Shown here piece by piece: positions 32,189-42,681 of a DNA stretch of 64,000 bases. The DNA lies in NCBI GenBank assembly GCA_964030475.1, contig CAXIPT010000010.1, positions 1,129,287 through 1,193,286 of the forward strand, written 5' to 3'. Source of the stretch: Tethya wilhelma. Its lineage: Eukaryota > Porifera > Demospongiae > Tethyida > Tethyidae. The translations under genes were made by a program, and so were the position numbers. The stretch's first letter is position 1. Each line of letters begins with the position of its first letter. The notes under the pieces are model-generated. The model was not told where the DNA came from. It did no database searches and worked only from the letters and a program-made list of their open reading frames with translations.

Positions 32189-33274
32189 ATGTCGACTATT
32201 ATTGGCAGTGGTTGCACATTGTTTGCTCAGACCTAGGATGCTATGTGAAAGTCGACAACATTGATGGGGGAACATTTGGAACAGCTGGACCGACTATACT
32301 TCCTCTAAATGAAGCATGTGCCAATGGTGATCATTACTTCGGCATCTACTACAACCAGCCTGTTGGTGTTGTTGACATTGGAGAGTATGACTTTTTCTAC
32401 ATTATCGATAAAAGTACCACAACCTTCAAAACTGTTACAAACTTGACGTCAGCAGCAGATATTAAGACGGGCTCTCTTCATCCTGAATGTCAAGAAGGGG
32501 ATTTCTACATTGGATTGTCCAAGTACTGCACAACTTCTGTTTCTCCCAATTTTATTGTCATAAACAAGGCACATTCAAAGCGTATAGCAGTCTTAAAAAT
32601 GGTACACTATATAGTAGCTGATCAAGCTGATACGTACACTCTTAATGAGAATTGCAAAGGTGGACACAAGACAGGTCAAGCAGCAGTAGTACGAAGTATT
32701 ACATTGCGAAGAGAGATGAAAATGGCTCTGTGAGTATCCATCGTACTGACTCCCTAATCACAGATGAAGGCGCAGAGAATATAACCCTATACCTCCATCT
32801 GTCGTCAATCTCCTTCCAGGTGGGCTCACGTTTGAAATGTACGGAAAATGGAGTCACCTTGGCTCTTTTGCTGCTGAAAAGGGTAGTACTAAAGCTTGGT
32901 CCTTCCCACCAACTACAGTTGGGTATAATGGAATTGTTCTCAGCTCTGTTCAACAGATGTGGATAGACAAGTACAAGTATTCATTTGAAAAAGGAGCGGA
33001 AAAAGGTCTTGTTGGAAAAATGATTGAGTTAGCTATAAAGCAGAAGTTCAATGTCTCCCTCTCGTATGATCAATACAAAATGAAAGGCTCTAGGGATGAT
33101 GGTGGACTCGAAGATACAAACACCTTTAAAGTTACAAGCACCTTGTTACCAGAGGAAAGTGTCTATACTTGGCAGTATTGTATCAAATCAAGAGATAAAG
33201 ATGAGGCTGTTGTTTACACGCCACACTTTTCAACAACAACTATACTGAAACCCCACCTGATTCATGAGGACTAA
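32189..33274 (+). pseudogene. type II member of the array family, frameshifted
   Basis: ATG at 32189 opens MSTIIGSGCT, matching the type II start (GSGCTYIV in the neighbour at 36418), but the frame breaks within a few codons (near 32205) and resumes as SDLGCYVKVDNIDGGTFGTA. Further frame changes are needed near 32690 and near 32790 before the C-terminal part (KYKYSFEKG, LVGKMIELAIKQKFNVSLSY, ESVYTWQYCI, VVYTPHFSTT) ends at 33272-33274. At least three frameshifts indicate a pseudogene, unless several are sequencing errors. Its orientation and position match the intact type II genes. Confidence 0.75.
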
Positions 33275-33679
33275 ATGATAGACTCTGATTGAACAAAATG
33301 CACACATGCATGCATATACACTTGGTGACATAATGTCATGCATGACGCATGGTTTATGACTTATTGCTACACTGCATAAAGTTAATAGACAAGGTGTTAA
33401 TTTACAAATAATTTGCAGTAAAAAATATTATGGTTATGATTGTAAAACTATAAATTGTTTTCTATAATTATAATAGTAGGCATATAGTCCAGGTCAGTGT
33501 ATTACACATTGTGTGTACTAGTAATGACTTTAACATGCATTGTCCATTAATAATTATAGTACAGTGATACAATTAGAATAATTATGATCCTAGCTGGACA
33601 TGAATTTTTTGTGATTAATGATGCATGCATTGAATCTAGAGTATTCGAAATCAGGCTGCATGAGTACACGAGCACACAG
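33275..33679. other. intergenic between convergent 3' ends
   Basis: AT-rich spacer of about 400 bp with GCATGCAT words and no recognised exon. Confidence 0.5.
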
Positions 33680-34999
33680 CTATATCATGTGCATACTATT
33701 CCACATACAACAACATAGGTGTGGTTCCATTTGTCTGTTTGATTCTGGGACTATTTGAGGAAGGAGTTTAGGTGAAGGGGTTGTGGTCATCAAGAAATGT
33801 GGCGTATAGAGCAAACATTGATTCTTGGACATAATGACTAACTGCCAAATATACATATCCATTTCTGATTGGCGTGAACCTTGTAACTTGCAACTGATTT
33901 GGACGGAATGTAAATTGTTATCGATTTTGTTGGATTCGTACGAAACATCGACAAAAAAGTGAATCTTTATGAAAGAAGCAAACATTTTTCCAACCACATT
34001 CTCTCCCGATTGTGGATCACACTCAAATATGTAGCGGTACTTACCTATCCATACAGCTTTGAAGCACTGGATTAAGTGGTCATTATAACCCACTACTATT
34101 TTTCGTTTACTGTTCTGCATTGGTGATCTCACCAACTCCCAGTAGCCCGTCAAACTCTCCACAAGTTCTCCATGAAGTAAGTTTGTCACACTCAACGACA
34201 GATAAATGATATTGCCTCTTTCAGTGTATCTCAATGGAGAGCCAAGAAAATTGGTTTGGGTGTAATATCCATCTGTTTGTAAGTTGTACGTACAATATAC
34301 TGTAACATTGCCAGACGCATCTTTACCTTTGACTACATAGTACTCGGGAAAAGCACGTTTTGATTTCTTTACAGCCCAGTAGTAGCTATAGTGTTCACTG
34401 GTAGCTTTGAAATTTTGGTGAAGATAATAGGGGCCAAAGTTCTCTGTATACATTGACTTGTAGTAGCCTGAAAGCTCTCCAGTCGTGAGGTTATGAAATG
34501 CTTCAAATGTACTGTCCGTAATGACAATAAAGATTCCAATAGCATGGACTGTGTGATAGACACAAGTTGCAATGTAAACCTCTCCACCTTGGCATTTTTG
34601 ATGTAAAGTGCCATATCTATTTGCTTGCCTACACAGATCTTCTCCGGTGTATAGCTCATTCTCTTTCAGCATGAAAAATTTATTGAACTTTCGACCAGCA
34701 AATATCAGTTCGTAGCTGTCATAGTAACCAAAATAATGATCCCCTCCAGTCCATGATTCATGTAGAGGATAAACAGTGATAGTTGGTCCTTCTCTACTGG
34801 ATACTATTCCAGTCTCCAAATCTTGAACTTCAAAAAAGCATCCTAGGTCTGAACGAATGATATAAGTACGATTTGTACCTAGAATATTGATTCCTTTGGA
34901 AGCTCTTTGAAGGCATGACCTGACCACAGTGCTACCAAATCTTTGTGTCACGATATTAGCTTCATTTTCACAAGCAAGAGAGGGCTCCACGCTAGCCAT
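33680..34999 (-). CDS. type I member of the array family, 439 aa, intronless
   Basis: ATG at 34999-34997 (MASVEPSL). After a short N-terminal stretch comes SKGINILGTN.TYIIRSDLG, then four repeats that each pair a hydrophobic strand with a DL/NL.T turn and end in an LH..C/W.GG..Y motif: HESWTGGDHYFGYY (~88), HQKCQGGEVYIATC (~140), an YYWAVKK unit (~208) and SVTNLLHGE (~268). The C-terminal domain has W.GKYRYIFE, VVGKMFASFIKIHFFVDVSY, YIWQLVI and YTPHFLMTT. Close in sequence to the copy at 37317-38589, from which it probably arose by recent duplication. Cytosolic by lack of a signal peptide. Function unknown. Confidence 0.8.
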   Translation of the reverse strand: MASVEPSLACENEANIVTQRFGSTVVRSCLQRASKGINILGTNRTYIIRSDLGCFFEVQDLETGIVSSREGPTITVYPLHESWTGGDHYFGYYDSYELIFAGRKFNKFFMLKENELYTGEDLCRQANRYGTLHQKCQGGEVYIATCVYHTVHAIGIFIVITDSTFEAFHNLTTGELSGYYKSMYTENFGPYYLHQNFKATSEHYSYYWAVKKSKRAFPEYYVVKGKDASGNVTVYCTYNLQTDGYYTQTNFLGSPLRYTERGNIIYLSLSVTNLLHGELVESLTGYWELVRSPMQNSKRKIVVGYNDHLIQCFKAVWIGKYRYIFECDPQSGENVVGKMFASFIKIHFFVDVSYESNKIDNNLHSVQISCKLQGSRQSEMDMYIWQLVIMSKNQCLLYTPHFLMTTTPSPKLLPQIVPESNRQMEPHLCCCMWNSMHMI

Positions 35000-36417
35000 A
35001 TTAATGAGTCTGATCCCGAGACAGTCGAGCGCGAGTAGCCGCCCCGACTCACGTGAGCCTTATGTGATCAGCGCTGCTCTGCATGCCTCCGATCAGCGCA
35101 GCACATGCGCGCGCCGACGATGATCTACGGTCTCTATAAATCATGCTTCACGCTAGCCATGTCATACAAAGCCAAGCAATATACTAGTACTTGTTCAGGT
35201 GGTTCATATACATGACTCGACTATATATATTACATACAAGTTGCTTGTTCAGGAGCCCATATCATACGTACGGTAGTATAGTAGGAATGGGCCGACTGTC
35301 CCATAGACAAGGGGAAAAAAAATTTAAAAAAAAACAAAGGAAAAAAAACAGGGTATAGCTCAAAAAATTGGTTTATTTTCTTTGATGTTTTGTATAGAGA
35401 TTAGGCCATGAGCTATATATAAGCTATATTATTTGCATTTGTCCTCCATTATGAATCAAACATCTCAAAATGCTCAATTCCACGCTTGGGTCCTTTACAA
35501 TAATGTTTACCTCTGCGTAACTCCTAGGAAACAAGAACTAAAGAAAAACCACAAGTAAAGCTAAGCACCTATGCCTGTATGTCTGACCATGTTGATCCCG
35601 GCACACACAAAATAAGGAAATAATTAAAACTCAAAAGCATACATAGATCACTTAGCCTGATATTAGAATACTTAGGATATATTAAAACACATGAAAAGCC
35701 TAGATATTGCACAAGATCACATCTTTACTGTATAAAGAATTATCCTCCAATCTTCCTTATATGCAATTAAAATCACTGACAATAGTATAACTGATTAGAA
35801 GATATTCATAGTGACATTTTATTAGTATACAATTTAACTTGAATTGCAATAATATATTATAATAAAATTTAATTATAATTATTATTACTATGATCGATAA
35901 AGATCATAGTAATAACAATAATAATATTTATTATAATACTTGTTGATTGTACTCTATTTCTTGGAAGCACGTACTGCATATTAATTTTGTCACCTGATTG
36001 GGCCAAATGGGGTCTCCTGACTTACAATATGCACATGTGCATGTATGATTAATTTTTTCCATAATGCATAACAAGATTCAGTTTGGATAGTCTATTGTAA
36101 TGAAGTAAATGGTCAACAATCACAGTTGTAAAGGAAATCTCACATTAACTCTACAATTACAAAACAGTACAATAATAATAATAATATTAATATTCTGTCA
36201 CAATCATGCATATGTGTACATGTACGCAAACATACTATTGAAATAAGATGTTCTAAATATATCTTTTTCCAAATTCTGAATCAATCAGTGACTATAAAAA
36301 AAGTAGGAGAACTAAACTTTGTTACAATACATGCATGTACATGCCTGTACAACGTATTTTCTCTTCGTCTATCACTCTCAACCACTTGATTAAGCTTGAT
36401 CATTCTCCTCAAAAATT
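35000..36417. promoter_or_regulatory. divergent intergenic region between 34999 (-) and 36418 (+)
   Basis: The promoter side of the type I gene contains ACTCACGTGAGCCTTATG at 35047-35064, a CACGTG E-box motif shared at the same relative place upstream of the other type I copy (38669-38686). The region also holds the dispersed CGTACGGTAGTA repeat (35267-35305) and an AT-rich hairpin at about 35885-35920 (ATTACTATGATC pairing with GATCATAGTAAT). Confidence 0.5.
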
Positions 36418-37315
36418 ATGGATCCACCAGGCCAATCAGCAAGCGATGGGGCAGCAATGAATGACTCAACTCCAAGTTTTGAGTCCACAAAATCACCTCC
36501 AGTAAACGTGTTTGGCAGTGGGTGTACCTACATTGTCCGGCCTGACTGGGGTTGCTACATCAAAATTGACGACCTAGAAAGAGGGAAATTTGGTACAGCA
36601 GGCCCAGCATTTTTTCCTCTTGAATTAGACAACAGCTATTCTGAAGTCCATCACTATTTTGGTCTCTACCACATTCATCGCGAAGGTATTGTGGAGCCTG
36701 GTGATGAGGAGCATGAATACGTCTTTGTCATTAGTGAATCCAGAGACAAGTTTGCAAGAGTAAGATCAATGAAAAAACTCAAGGTTCCTCAACAGGACAT
36801 ATGGCAAGATCTTCACCCTGCATGTAAGGACGGAGAGTTCTATCTTGCAACATCAAAGTGCCAGTTTACATCTGCAGCTGAACCAACTAATAGATTGTCC
36901 AACTTTGTCATTATAAGAGGTGGCAAATTTTCAGTTTACAGCAACATGGAAACTGGCGAGCTGGCGAAAGAATCTGACTACAGTGAAACACCTGAAGATC
37001 TAGATCTTCACGACAATTGCAAAGGAGGTGTCTACTACTGGGCAAGTCAAAATAGATTTGATGACAAAACACGTTACTACATTGCCTGGAGAGACGAGAA
37101 GGGAGTTTATCGTGTCCGTCGCACCAAAAACCTAAAAACCAATGATGGAGGCAAAGAATTCATCCTACCAAAGTCTGTTGCGCAGCTTCTTCCTGGTGCA
37201 CTGTCATTCAATCTGAAAGAAGAATGGGATGAAGTAGAGATCCCAGAAGACGAGATCAAACGTGAAGAAACATCTTTAACAATATCTGCCTCTCCACCAG
37301 TTGGCTACAATACTC
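36418..37315 (+). CDS. type II member of the array family, truncated at an assembly n
   Basis: ATG at 36418 (MDPPGQSASDG). Type II signature: VFGSGCTYIVRPDWGCYIKI, ERGKFGTAGP, HHYFGLYHIHREGI, then CKDGEFYLATSK, CKGGVYYWASQ and a LPKSVAQLLPGA-type fourth repeat. The frame is open for 299 codons to VGYNT and is cut by the single n at 37316, where sequence jumps into the 3' end of the opposite-strand gene. The C-terminal domain of about 130 residues, present in the type II gene at 41425, is therefore missing. A misassembly or a true deletion are both possible. Probably a functional gene in the intact genome. Confidence 0.75.
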
Positions 37316-37316
37316 N
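37316..37316. other. single n at a structural join
   Basis: Left of the n is the interior of a plus-strand type II gene; right of it is the interior of the last codons of a minus-strand type I gene. Both are cut, so both 3' ends and the spacer between them are missing. Confidence 0.9.
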
Positions 37317-38589
37317 GTTCCATTTGTCTGTTTGATTCTGGGACTATTTGAGGAAGGAGTTTAGGTGAAGGGGTTGTGGTCATAAAGAAATGTGGCGTAT
37401 AGAGCAAACATTGATTCTTGGATGTAATGACTAACTGCCAAATGTACATATCCATCTCTGATTGGGATGAACCTTGTAACTTGCAACTGATTTGGACGGA
37501 ATGTGAATTGTCATCAATCTTGTTGGCTTCATACGAAACATCCACAAAAAAGTGAATCTTTATGAAAGAAGCAAACATTTTCCCAACCACATTCTCTCCC
37601 GATTGTGGATCACACTCAAATATGTAGTGGTACTTACCGATCCATACAGCTTTGAAGCACTGGATCAAGTGATCATTAAAACCCACTACTATTTTCCTTT
37701 CACTGCTCTGCATTGGTGATCTCACCAACTGCCAATATCCCGTCAAACTCTCCACAAGCTCTCCATGCAGTAAATTTGCTACACTTAATGACAAATTAAT
37801 GATGTTGCCTCTCTTGTATCTTTCAGGAGAGCCAAGAAAATTGGTTTGAGTGTAATATCCATCTGTTCGTAAGTTGGACGTACGATATACTTTAACATTG
37901 CCACACGCATCTATACCTTTCACTACATAGTACTCGGGTAGAGCACGTTTTGATTTCTTTACGGCCCAGTAGTAACTATAATGTTCACTGGTACCTTTGA
38001 AGCTTTCATAAAGATAATAGGGGCCGAAGTTGTCTTCCTTATACATTGACTTGTAGTAGTGTGAAACCTCTCCTGTCTTAAGATTACAAAATGCTTTAAA
38101 TATACCGTCCGTAATGACAATAAAGATTCCAATAGCATGGTCTGTGTGATAGACACAAGTTGCAATATAAGCCTCTCCATCTTGGCATTTTCGATGTAAA
38201 GTGCCATCTCGCTTTGCTTGGCTACGCAAATTTTCTCCAGTATATAGTTCATTCCCTTTCAGCATGTAAAATTTATTGAACCTTCGACCAGCAAATATCA
38301 GTTCGTAGTTGTCATAGTAACCAAAATAGTGATCCCCACCAGTCCATGATTCATGTAGAGGATAAACAGTTACAGTTGGTCCCTCTCTACAGTAAAATAT
38401 TGTGCTCTCCAAGTCTTGAACTTCAAAAAAGCATCCTAGGTCTGAACGAATGATGTAAGTACAATTTGTACCAAGAATATTAATTCCTTTGGAAGGTCTT
38501 TGAAGGCATGATCTGACCACAGTGCTACCAAATCTTTGTGCCACGATATTAGCACAAGGACGAGAGAGCTTCTGATTCACGCTAGCCAT
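37317..38589 (-). CDS. type I member of the array family, 3' end cut by n
   Basis: ATG at 38589-38587 (MASVNQKL). Nearly parallel to the 33680-34999 copy through all four repeats (HESWTGGDHYFGYY, CQDGEAYIATC, YYWAVKKSKRA, SVANLLHGE) and the C-terminal domain (W.GKYHYIFE, KMFASFIKIHFFVDVSY, YTPHFFMTT). The last dozen or so codons and the stop are lost at the n. The promoter keeps the CACGTG block shared with the 34999 copy. It would be a head-to-head partner of the decayed plus-strand fragment at 38702. Confidence 0.75.
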
Positions 38590-38668
38590 GGCGTAGCTTG
38601 ATAGGCGATACTACGATTCTCCCGCATAGAAGCTCCGTATACTCTGGTATACTACACTAGCCGCGCTA

Positions 38669-38686
38669 ACTCACGTGAGCGTTATG
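38669..38686 (-). promoter_or_regulatory. conserved CACGTG block upstream of type I genes
   Basis: ACTCACGTGAGCGTTATG lies about 80 bp upstream of the ATG at 38589 and differs by one base from the block 48-65 bp upstream of the ATG at 34999. This may be a shared E-box promoter element, or simple retention after duplication. Confidence 0.45.
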
Positions 38687-38701
38687 CGCATATATACGTA
38701 T

Positions 38702-38975
38702 ATACATGGAGAATTCTATCTCACAACATGTACTGCAGGCAAATTGGCAGGCTAAAGAATTTGATTATGGTGAAACATCAGAAGATGTTTCACTACAATT
38801 GCAAAGGACGAAAAATGGTGCTGGAAGTTGTAAAACAAAAGCCTACAACATTGATTTTGATGAGGAAGAAGAACAGAAAGAGGCCCAATGTGATCTTTCA
38901 GTTTCCTGCTTTGGTGAAAGAAATCTATCTTGTTGCAGCAACACATTAAAGATATGGTCCTGGCAGGAGTGATTT
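38702..38975 (+). pseudogene. decayed fragment of a type II member
   Basis: Translated pieces match the middle of the type II gene at 36418: GENSI/GEFYL-type start then AKEFDYGETSEDVSL (compare AKESDYSETPEDLDL) and an NCKG remnant in the next frame. Internal deletions and frame changes leave no usable ORF. It sits where the head-to-head type II partner of the 38589 gene would be expected. Confidence 0.6.
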
Positions 38976-39263
38976 AGAAGTTCAATGCTGGTGTGGTTGT
39001 GGCCTATAATATACACCACACTTTATGACCTCTACCACCAAACAAACCCTCGATCATCAGCCAATAACTCAAAGCTTTGAGAAAAAGGAGAAAACTAAGT
39101 AGCTAGCAATATTCAAGTTGGAATTATGGCACTATGAACAATGACAGTTTTAAAAATTAATTATCTTGTATTGGATTAATGACTGTATGTTACTATAATA
39201 ATAATTGTTATTATGATTGAATGGAATGAGATTTGAATGAAAAACTATAATACTATATAACTA

Positions 39264-39349
39264 TAGCCTCGTTCCCAGGCTCTCACCTTTGACTTTACAC
39301 TCACGATAAGGAAGGAGAGATCAAAGGTGAGAGCCTGGGAACGAGGCTA
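39264..39349. repeat. fold-back with perfect 29-bp arms (GCCTGGGAACGAGGCTA)
   Basis: The arm at 39264-39292 is the exact reverse complement of 39321-39349, separated by 28 nt. The outer GCCTGGGAACGAGGCTA sequence recurs at 10384-10400 and 63862-63878. Confidence 0.9.
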
Positions 39350-39443
39350 ATATAACTACTAGTCGTTTGAGAGTACATGTGTATATTTTGTATATTTAAT
39401 TCAGCTATACAAAAATTAGATGTTAAATTAATTGCGATTCTGA

Positions 39444-40700
39444 TTATTGTGTGGCTTGTGTTATGTTCGATCCCCACATGTAACAACAGCATAATGGTTT
39501 GGTCGATTGTGATTTGGCTATTATAGGAAGGTGTTCATGTGAGGATAAAGTGGTCATTAAGAAATGTGGAGTGTAGACCAGTGTGCCATATTCGGAATTA
39601 ATAACTAGCTGCCATATGTACAAGCTTTCTTCAAAATGGGGTGGACTAAGTGATATTTTGACATTGTGAGGGGGCTTTGAATATGGAAGGTCAACAAAAA
39701 ATCGAATCTTAATAAAGGAGGCGAACATGCTTCCAACTAGATTCTCCGGTAATGTGACTGAATTATCAAATTTGTATCCATAGTTACTCATCCATTGGGC
39801 CACAAATCTCTGCATCATGAAACCGTCATAACCGACCTTCAGCTCTTTGCTCTGAGCTGCCCGTTTACACTTGGGTAGTTGAACAAGTTCCCAAGAGCCA
39901 GTTAAATCTTCCACAATCCCTCCATGGAGTAGGTTAGTCACACTAAGAGGAAAATCGATTAAATCGGCTTTTTTGTGTGTGTGTGAGCGTCTAAAAACTT
40001 TAAGTTTTTTTTCTGTGAATTTCAAATATTCATCTGTCCGTAAGTTATAAGTGCGATGTACTTTTAAATTACCATATATGTCTACACCTTTCATCACATA
40101 GTACTCTGGGTTCATACGCATTGAATCAGATCTCATAGTCCAGTAGTAGAGTCCACCTCTGATGTTTTTGTGAAGCTGATACCAACCAGAGTCAGATTCT
40201 CGATACATTGATTTGTAGTGAAGTGACTGTTCACCAGTTTTTAGGTCACGAAACGCTTTGAATTCTCCATCTTTGATGACTATAAAGATTCCAAAGGCTT
40301 CGTTAGTCTCGTATATACAAGTCGCAGTGTAAATCTTCCCACCTCGACAATTTTGGTGTAAACTGCCAATTTTCTTTGGTTCAGTTCTCAAGTCTTTTCC
40401 ATTATAAAGATCATTCCCTTTCAGCATGTAAAACATGTTGAACTTTGTACCAGCAAATATCAGCTTGTAGTTGTTATAGTAACCAAAATAGTGATCTCCT
40501 TCAGTCCATAATTCATGTAGAGAATATACTGTAACATCTGGACTAGTATCCTCCAAGTTTTGAACTTCAAAGTAGCATCCTAGGTCAGAACGAATGATAT
40601 AAGTAAAATTAGTACCAACAATATCGATTCCTTTGGAAGATCCTTGAAGGCAAGTGGCAATAACTGATTCAGAAACAGCATTGGCAAAGTTTTGTGCCAT
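39444..40700 (-). CDS. type I member of the array family, 418 aa, intronless
   Basis: ATG at 40700-40698 (MAQNFANAV). Signature: SKGIDIVGTN.TYIIRSDLG, HELWTEGDHYFGYY, FYMLKGNDLYNGKDL, CRGGKIYTATC, GGLYYWTMR and LSVTNLLHGG, then the C-terminal domain (WMSNYGYKF, VGSMFASFIKIRFFVDLPY, YIWQLVI, YTPHFLMTT). More diverged from the two near-identical type I copies. Divergently transcribed from the type II gene at 41425, with 724 bp between the starts. No signal peptide. Function unknown. Confidence 0.8.
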   Translation of the reverse strand: MAQNFANAVSESVIATCLQGSSKGIDIVGTNFTYIIRSDLGCYFEVQNLEDTSPDVTVYSLHELWTEGDHYFGYYNNYKLIFAGTKFNMFYMLKGNDLYNGKDLRTEPKKIGSLHQNCRGGKIYTATCIYETNEAFGIFIVIKDGEFKAFRDLKTGEQSLHYKSMYRESDSGWYQLHKNIRGGLYYWTMRSDSMRMNPEYYVMKGVDIYGNLKVHRTYNLRTDEYLKFTEKKLKVFRRSHTHKKADLIDFPLSVTNLLHGGIVEDLTGSWELVQLPKCKRAAQSKELKVGYDGFMMQRFVAQWMSNYGYKFDNSVTLPENLVGSMFASFIKIRFFVDLPYSKPPHNVKISLSPPHFEESLYIWQLVINSEYGTLVYTPHFLMTTLSSHEHLPIIAKSQSTKPLCCCYMWGSNITQATQ

Positions 40701-41424
40701 ACTTAACCAGACAAGTTATTTGGTATATGCACTCTATGTTCATACATGCTATAAAGCATGCCTTACTGAGATTAGAAATGTGCTAAGTGTGCCGTTATGT
40801 GTGAGTGCATTACAGCAATTTTAATTCTACTGGAGGAGTAGACATGGGTATGCAATTTACTGGAAAGAAAAAAATCACACATTTGCCATGGATATATATG
40901 CATATAGTGTGTATGCTTATGTATGTGACTGATTATACATAAATTAATATTTTTGGAGGAAAAAGTCAGCCATATAATTATATAATATTTTATTATAGTA
41001 TACTTTTCAAAACATGCAAACTATATAATTATATATGGCAATTAATCAATCTACCATCAGTATCATAGTGTCAATGACAAAATCTATAAGGACAACATGT
41101 CATGCATGTCAAGGTATGTTTTAATTGAAAATTTGCTGTAGTTGACTGGTAACTAAATCAACCATGTCACAAATAATAACCATCCAGCATACCAGCAGCT
41201 AGAGACTAGCTGCAGGAGGCGTAGATAATAATTATAGTATGAATGCATGCACCGTATAGAGGTTTCCTATATAAATGCATGCCTGATATCAAACAAACGT
41301 CATTGTCTTATGACTCGACTCGATCTCCAACGGAACCAACTAACCCAGCTAACTCAACTTCATAATTTATATCTGTGGCTATTGAAATTGATTTTGGAAA
41401 AGGTTAGATCAAGTTGCAACTAAC
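40701..41424. promoter_or_regulatory. divergent promoter region of an intact type I/type II pair
   Basis: 724 bp of AT-rich sequence between two intact divergent starts; it must carry both promoters. No TATA or E-box could be assigned with confidence. Confidence 0.45.
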
Positions 41425-42681
41425 ATGGAGACTAAACCAGCACTCTTTGGTACCGGGTGTACATACATCGTTCGCCCTGATTGGAATGTCTATATCAAAA
41501 TTGACCGAATGGAAAAAGGAAAACATGGAACAGCTGGCCCGACGTTTTTCCCTTTGCCCTCGGAATTCAAAAATGTCACGATCAAACACTTTTTTGGTCT
41601 TTACAACACTCAGCATGAAGGTATACGTCAATTTGAAGAGTGTGAAAAAATCTATGTCATAAACGAAAATGACCAGTTTGGAAGTGTGGAATCAATGAAA
41701 AGTTTCAAATTTATTCCAAAAGATCCCCAAAATCCCACCACAGTTTGGACTCCTCTTAATGCTAGTTGCATAACCCAAGCAAGGTTCAAATTCTTCATTG
41801 CAACATACTCAATCACAAGTTCGAATGGTGAAGAGAAGAAATTGCCCAAATTCATCATCATAAGTGGTGACGAAAAAAAGAATCTCAAATTTTCAGTGTA
41901 TAGTGATCTGCAGGATGGTAGTCTATCAAAAGATGCACAAGATAAAGAGCTTAAAAATATACAGCTTCATGAAAATTGCCAAGGTGGTGATTACTACTGG
42001 GCAAGACAAGATAGAGCTGATGATTCAAGGAAAACCAGGTATTACGTTGTTTGGAAAGAAGAAAAAGGCCGCTTTCGTGTTCATTGCACTGAAAATCTGG
42101 AAATGGACACTGCTGGCAGGGATTACTATCTACCACAGTCTGTAGCCCAACTCCTACCAGGTGGTTTCACTTTAAATTTCAAAACAAAAGCAGAATGGAA
42201 GCTCATCTTCAACCCAGAAGCTGATATAGATCCTGGTGATGTTGATAATCTAGACAAAAATCACTTAATCTCAAAAAAACCCGAGATCGGTTACAATAGT
42301 ATGTTTGCAGAGGAAGTGTTTAAACTTGATGGTGATGATTTACCACAGGATTGGACAAAGAAGTACAAGTATTCATTTGTAGGTGGCTCACATGATGGGC
42401 TTTTTAAAAAAATGCTAACGCAAGCAATAAAAGAAAACTACAAAGTTAATCTTGATGAAAAAAAGCCCATTAAATTGATGTTCGAGGAGCTGCCTAGTAG
42501 TCTGAAAAAAGTGTATTTGTGGCAACAATGTATTTTATTGGTCCAGGAAGATCATACAGGTTTTCCAATAACACTTCCGCCAATTCAACCAATGGGTCTT
42601 AATGATGACTCACAAGTTGTGATCTTCACACCACACTTTATAACCACTAGCACCAAAGATACTCCACCGAATCTGTCGTGA
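41425..42681 (+). CDS. type II member of the array family, 418 aa, intact
   Basis: ATG at 41425 (METKPALFGTGCTYIVRPDW). Type II features: ME(R)KGKHGTAGPTFFPL, HFFGLYNTQHEGI, KIYVINE, CQGGDYYWARQ, a repeat ending LPQSVAQLLPGGF, and a C-terminal domain (WTKKYKYSF, LFKKMLTQAIKENYKVNL, VYLWQQCIL, VIFTPHFITT). It has longer inter-repeat loops than type I. It is the only complete type II copy visible and so defines what the 36418 gene lacks. Single exon, no signal peptide. Function unknown. Confidence 0.8.
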   Translation: METKPALFGTGCTYIVRPDWNVYIKIDRMEKGKHGTAGPTFFPLPSEFKNVTIKHFFGLYNTQHEGIRQFEECEKIYVINENDQFGSVESMKSFKFIPKDPQNPTTVWTPLNASCITQARFKFFIATYSITSSNGEEKKLPKFIIISGDEKKNLKFSVYSDLQDGSLSKDAQDKELKNIQLHENCQGGDYYWARQDRADDSRKTRYYVVWKEEKGRFRVHCTENLEMDTAGRDYYLPQSVAQLLPGGFTLNFKTKAEWKLIFNPEADIDPGDVDNLDKNHLISKKPEIGYNSMFAEEVFKLDGDDLPQDWTKKYKYSFVGGSHDGLFKKMLTQAIKENYKVNLDEKKPIKLMFEELPSSLKKVYLWQQCILLVQEDHTGFPITLPPIQPMGLNDDSQVVIFTPHFITTSTKDTPPNLS

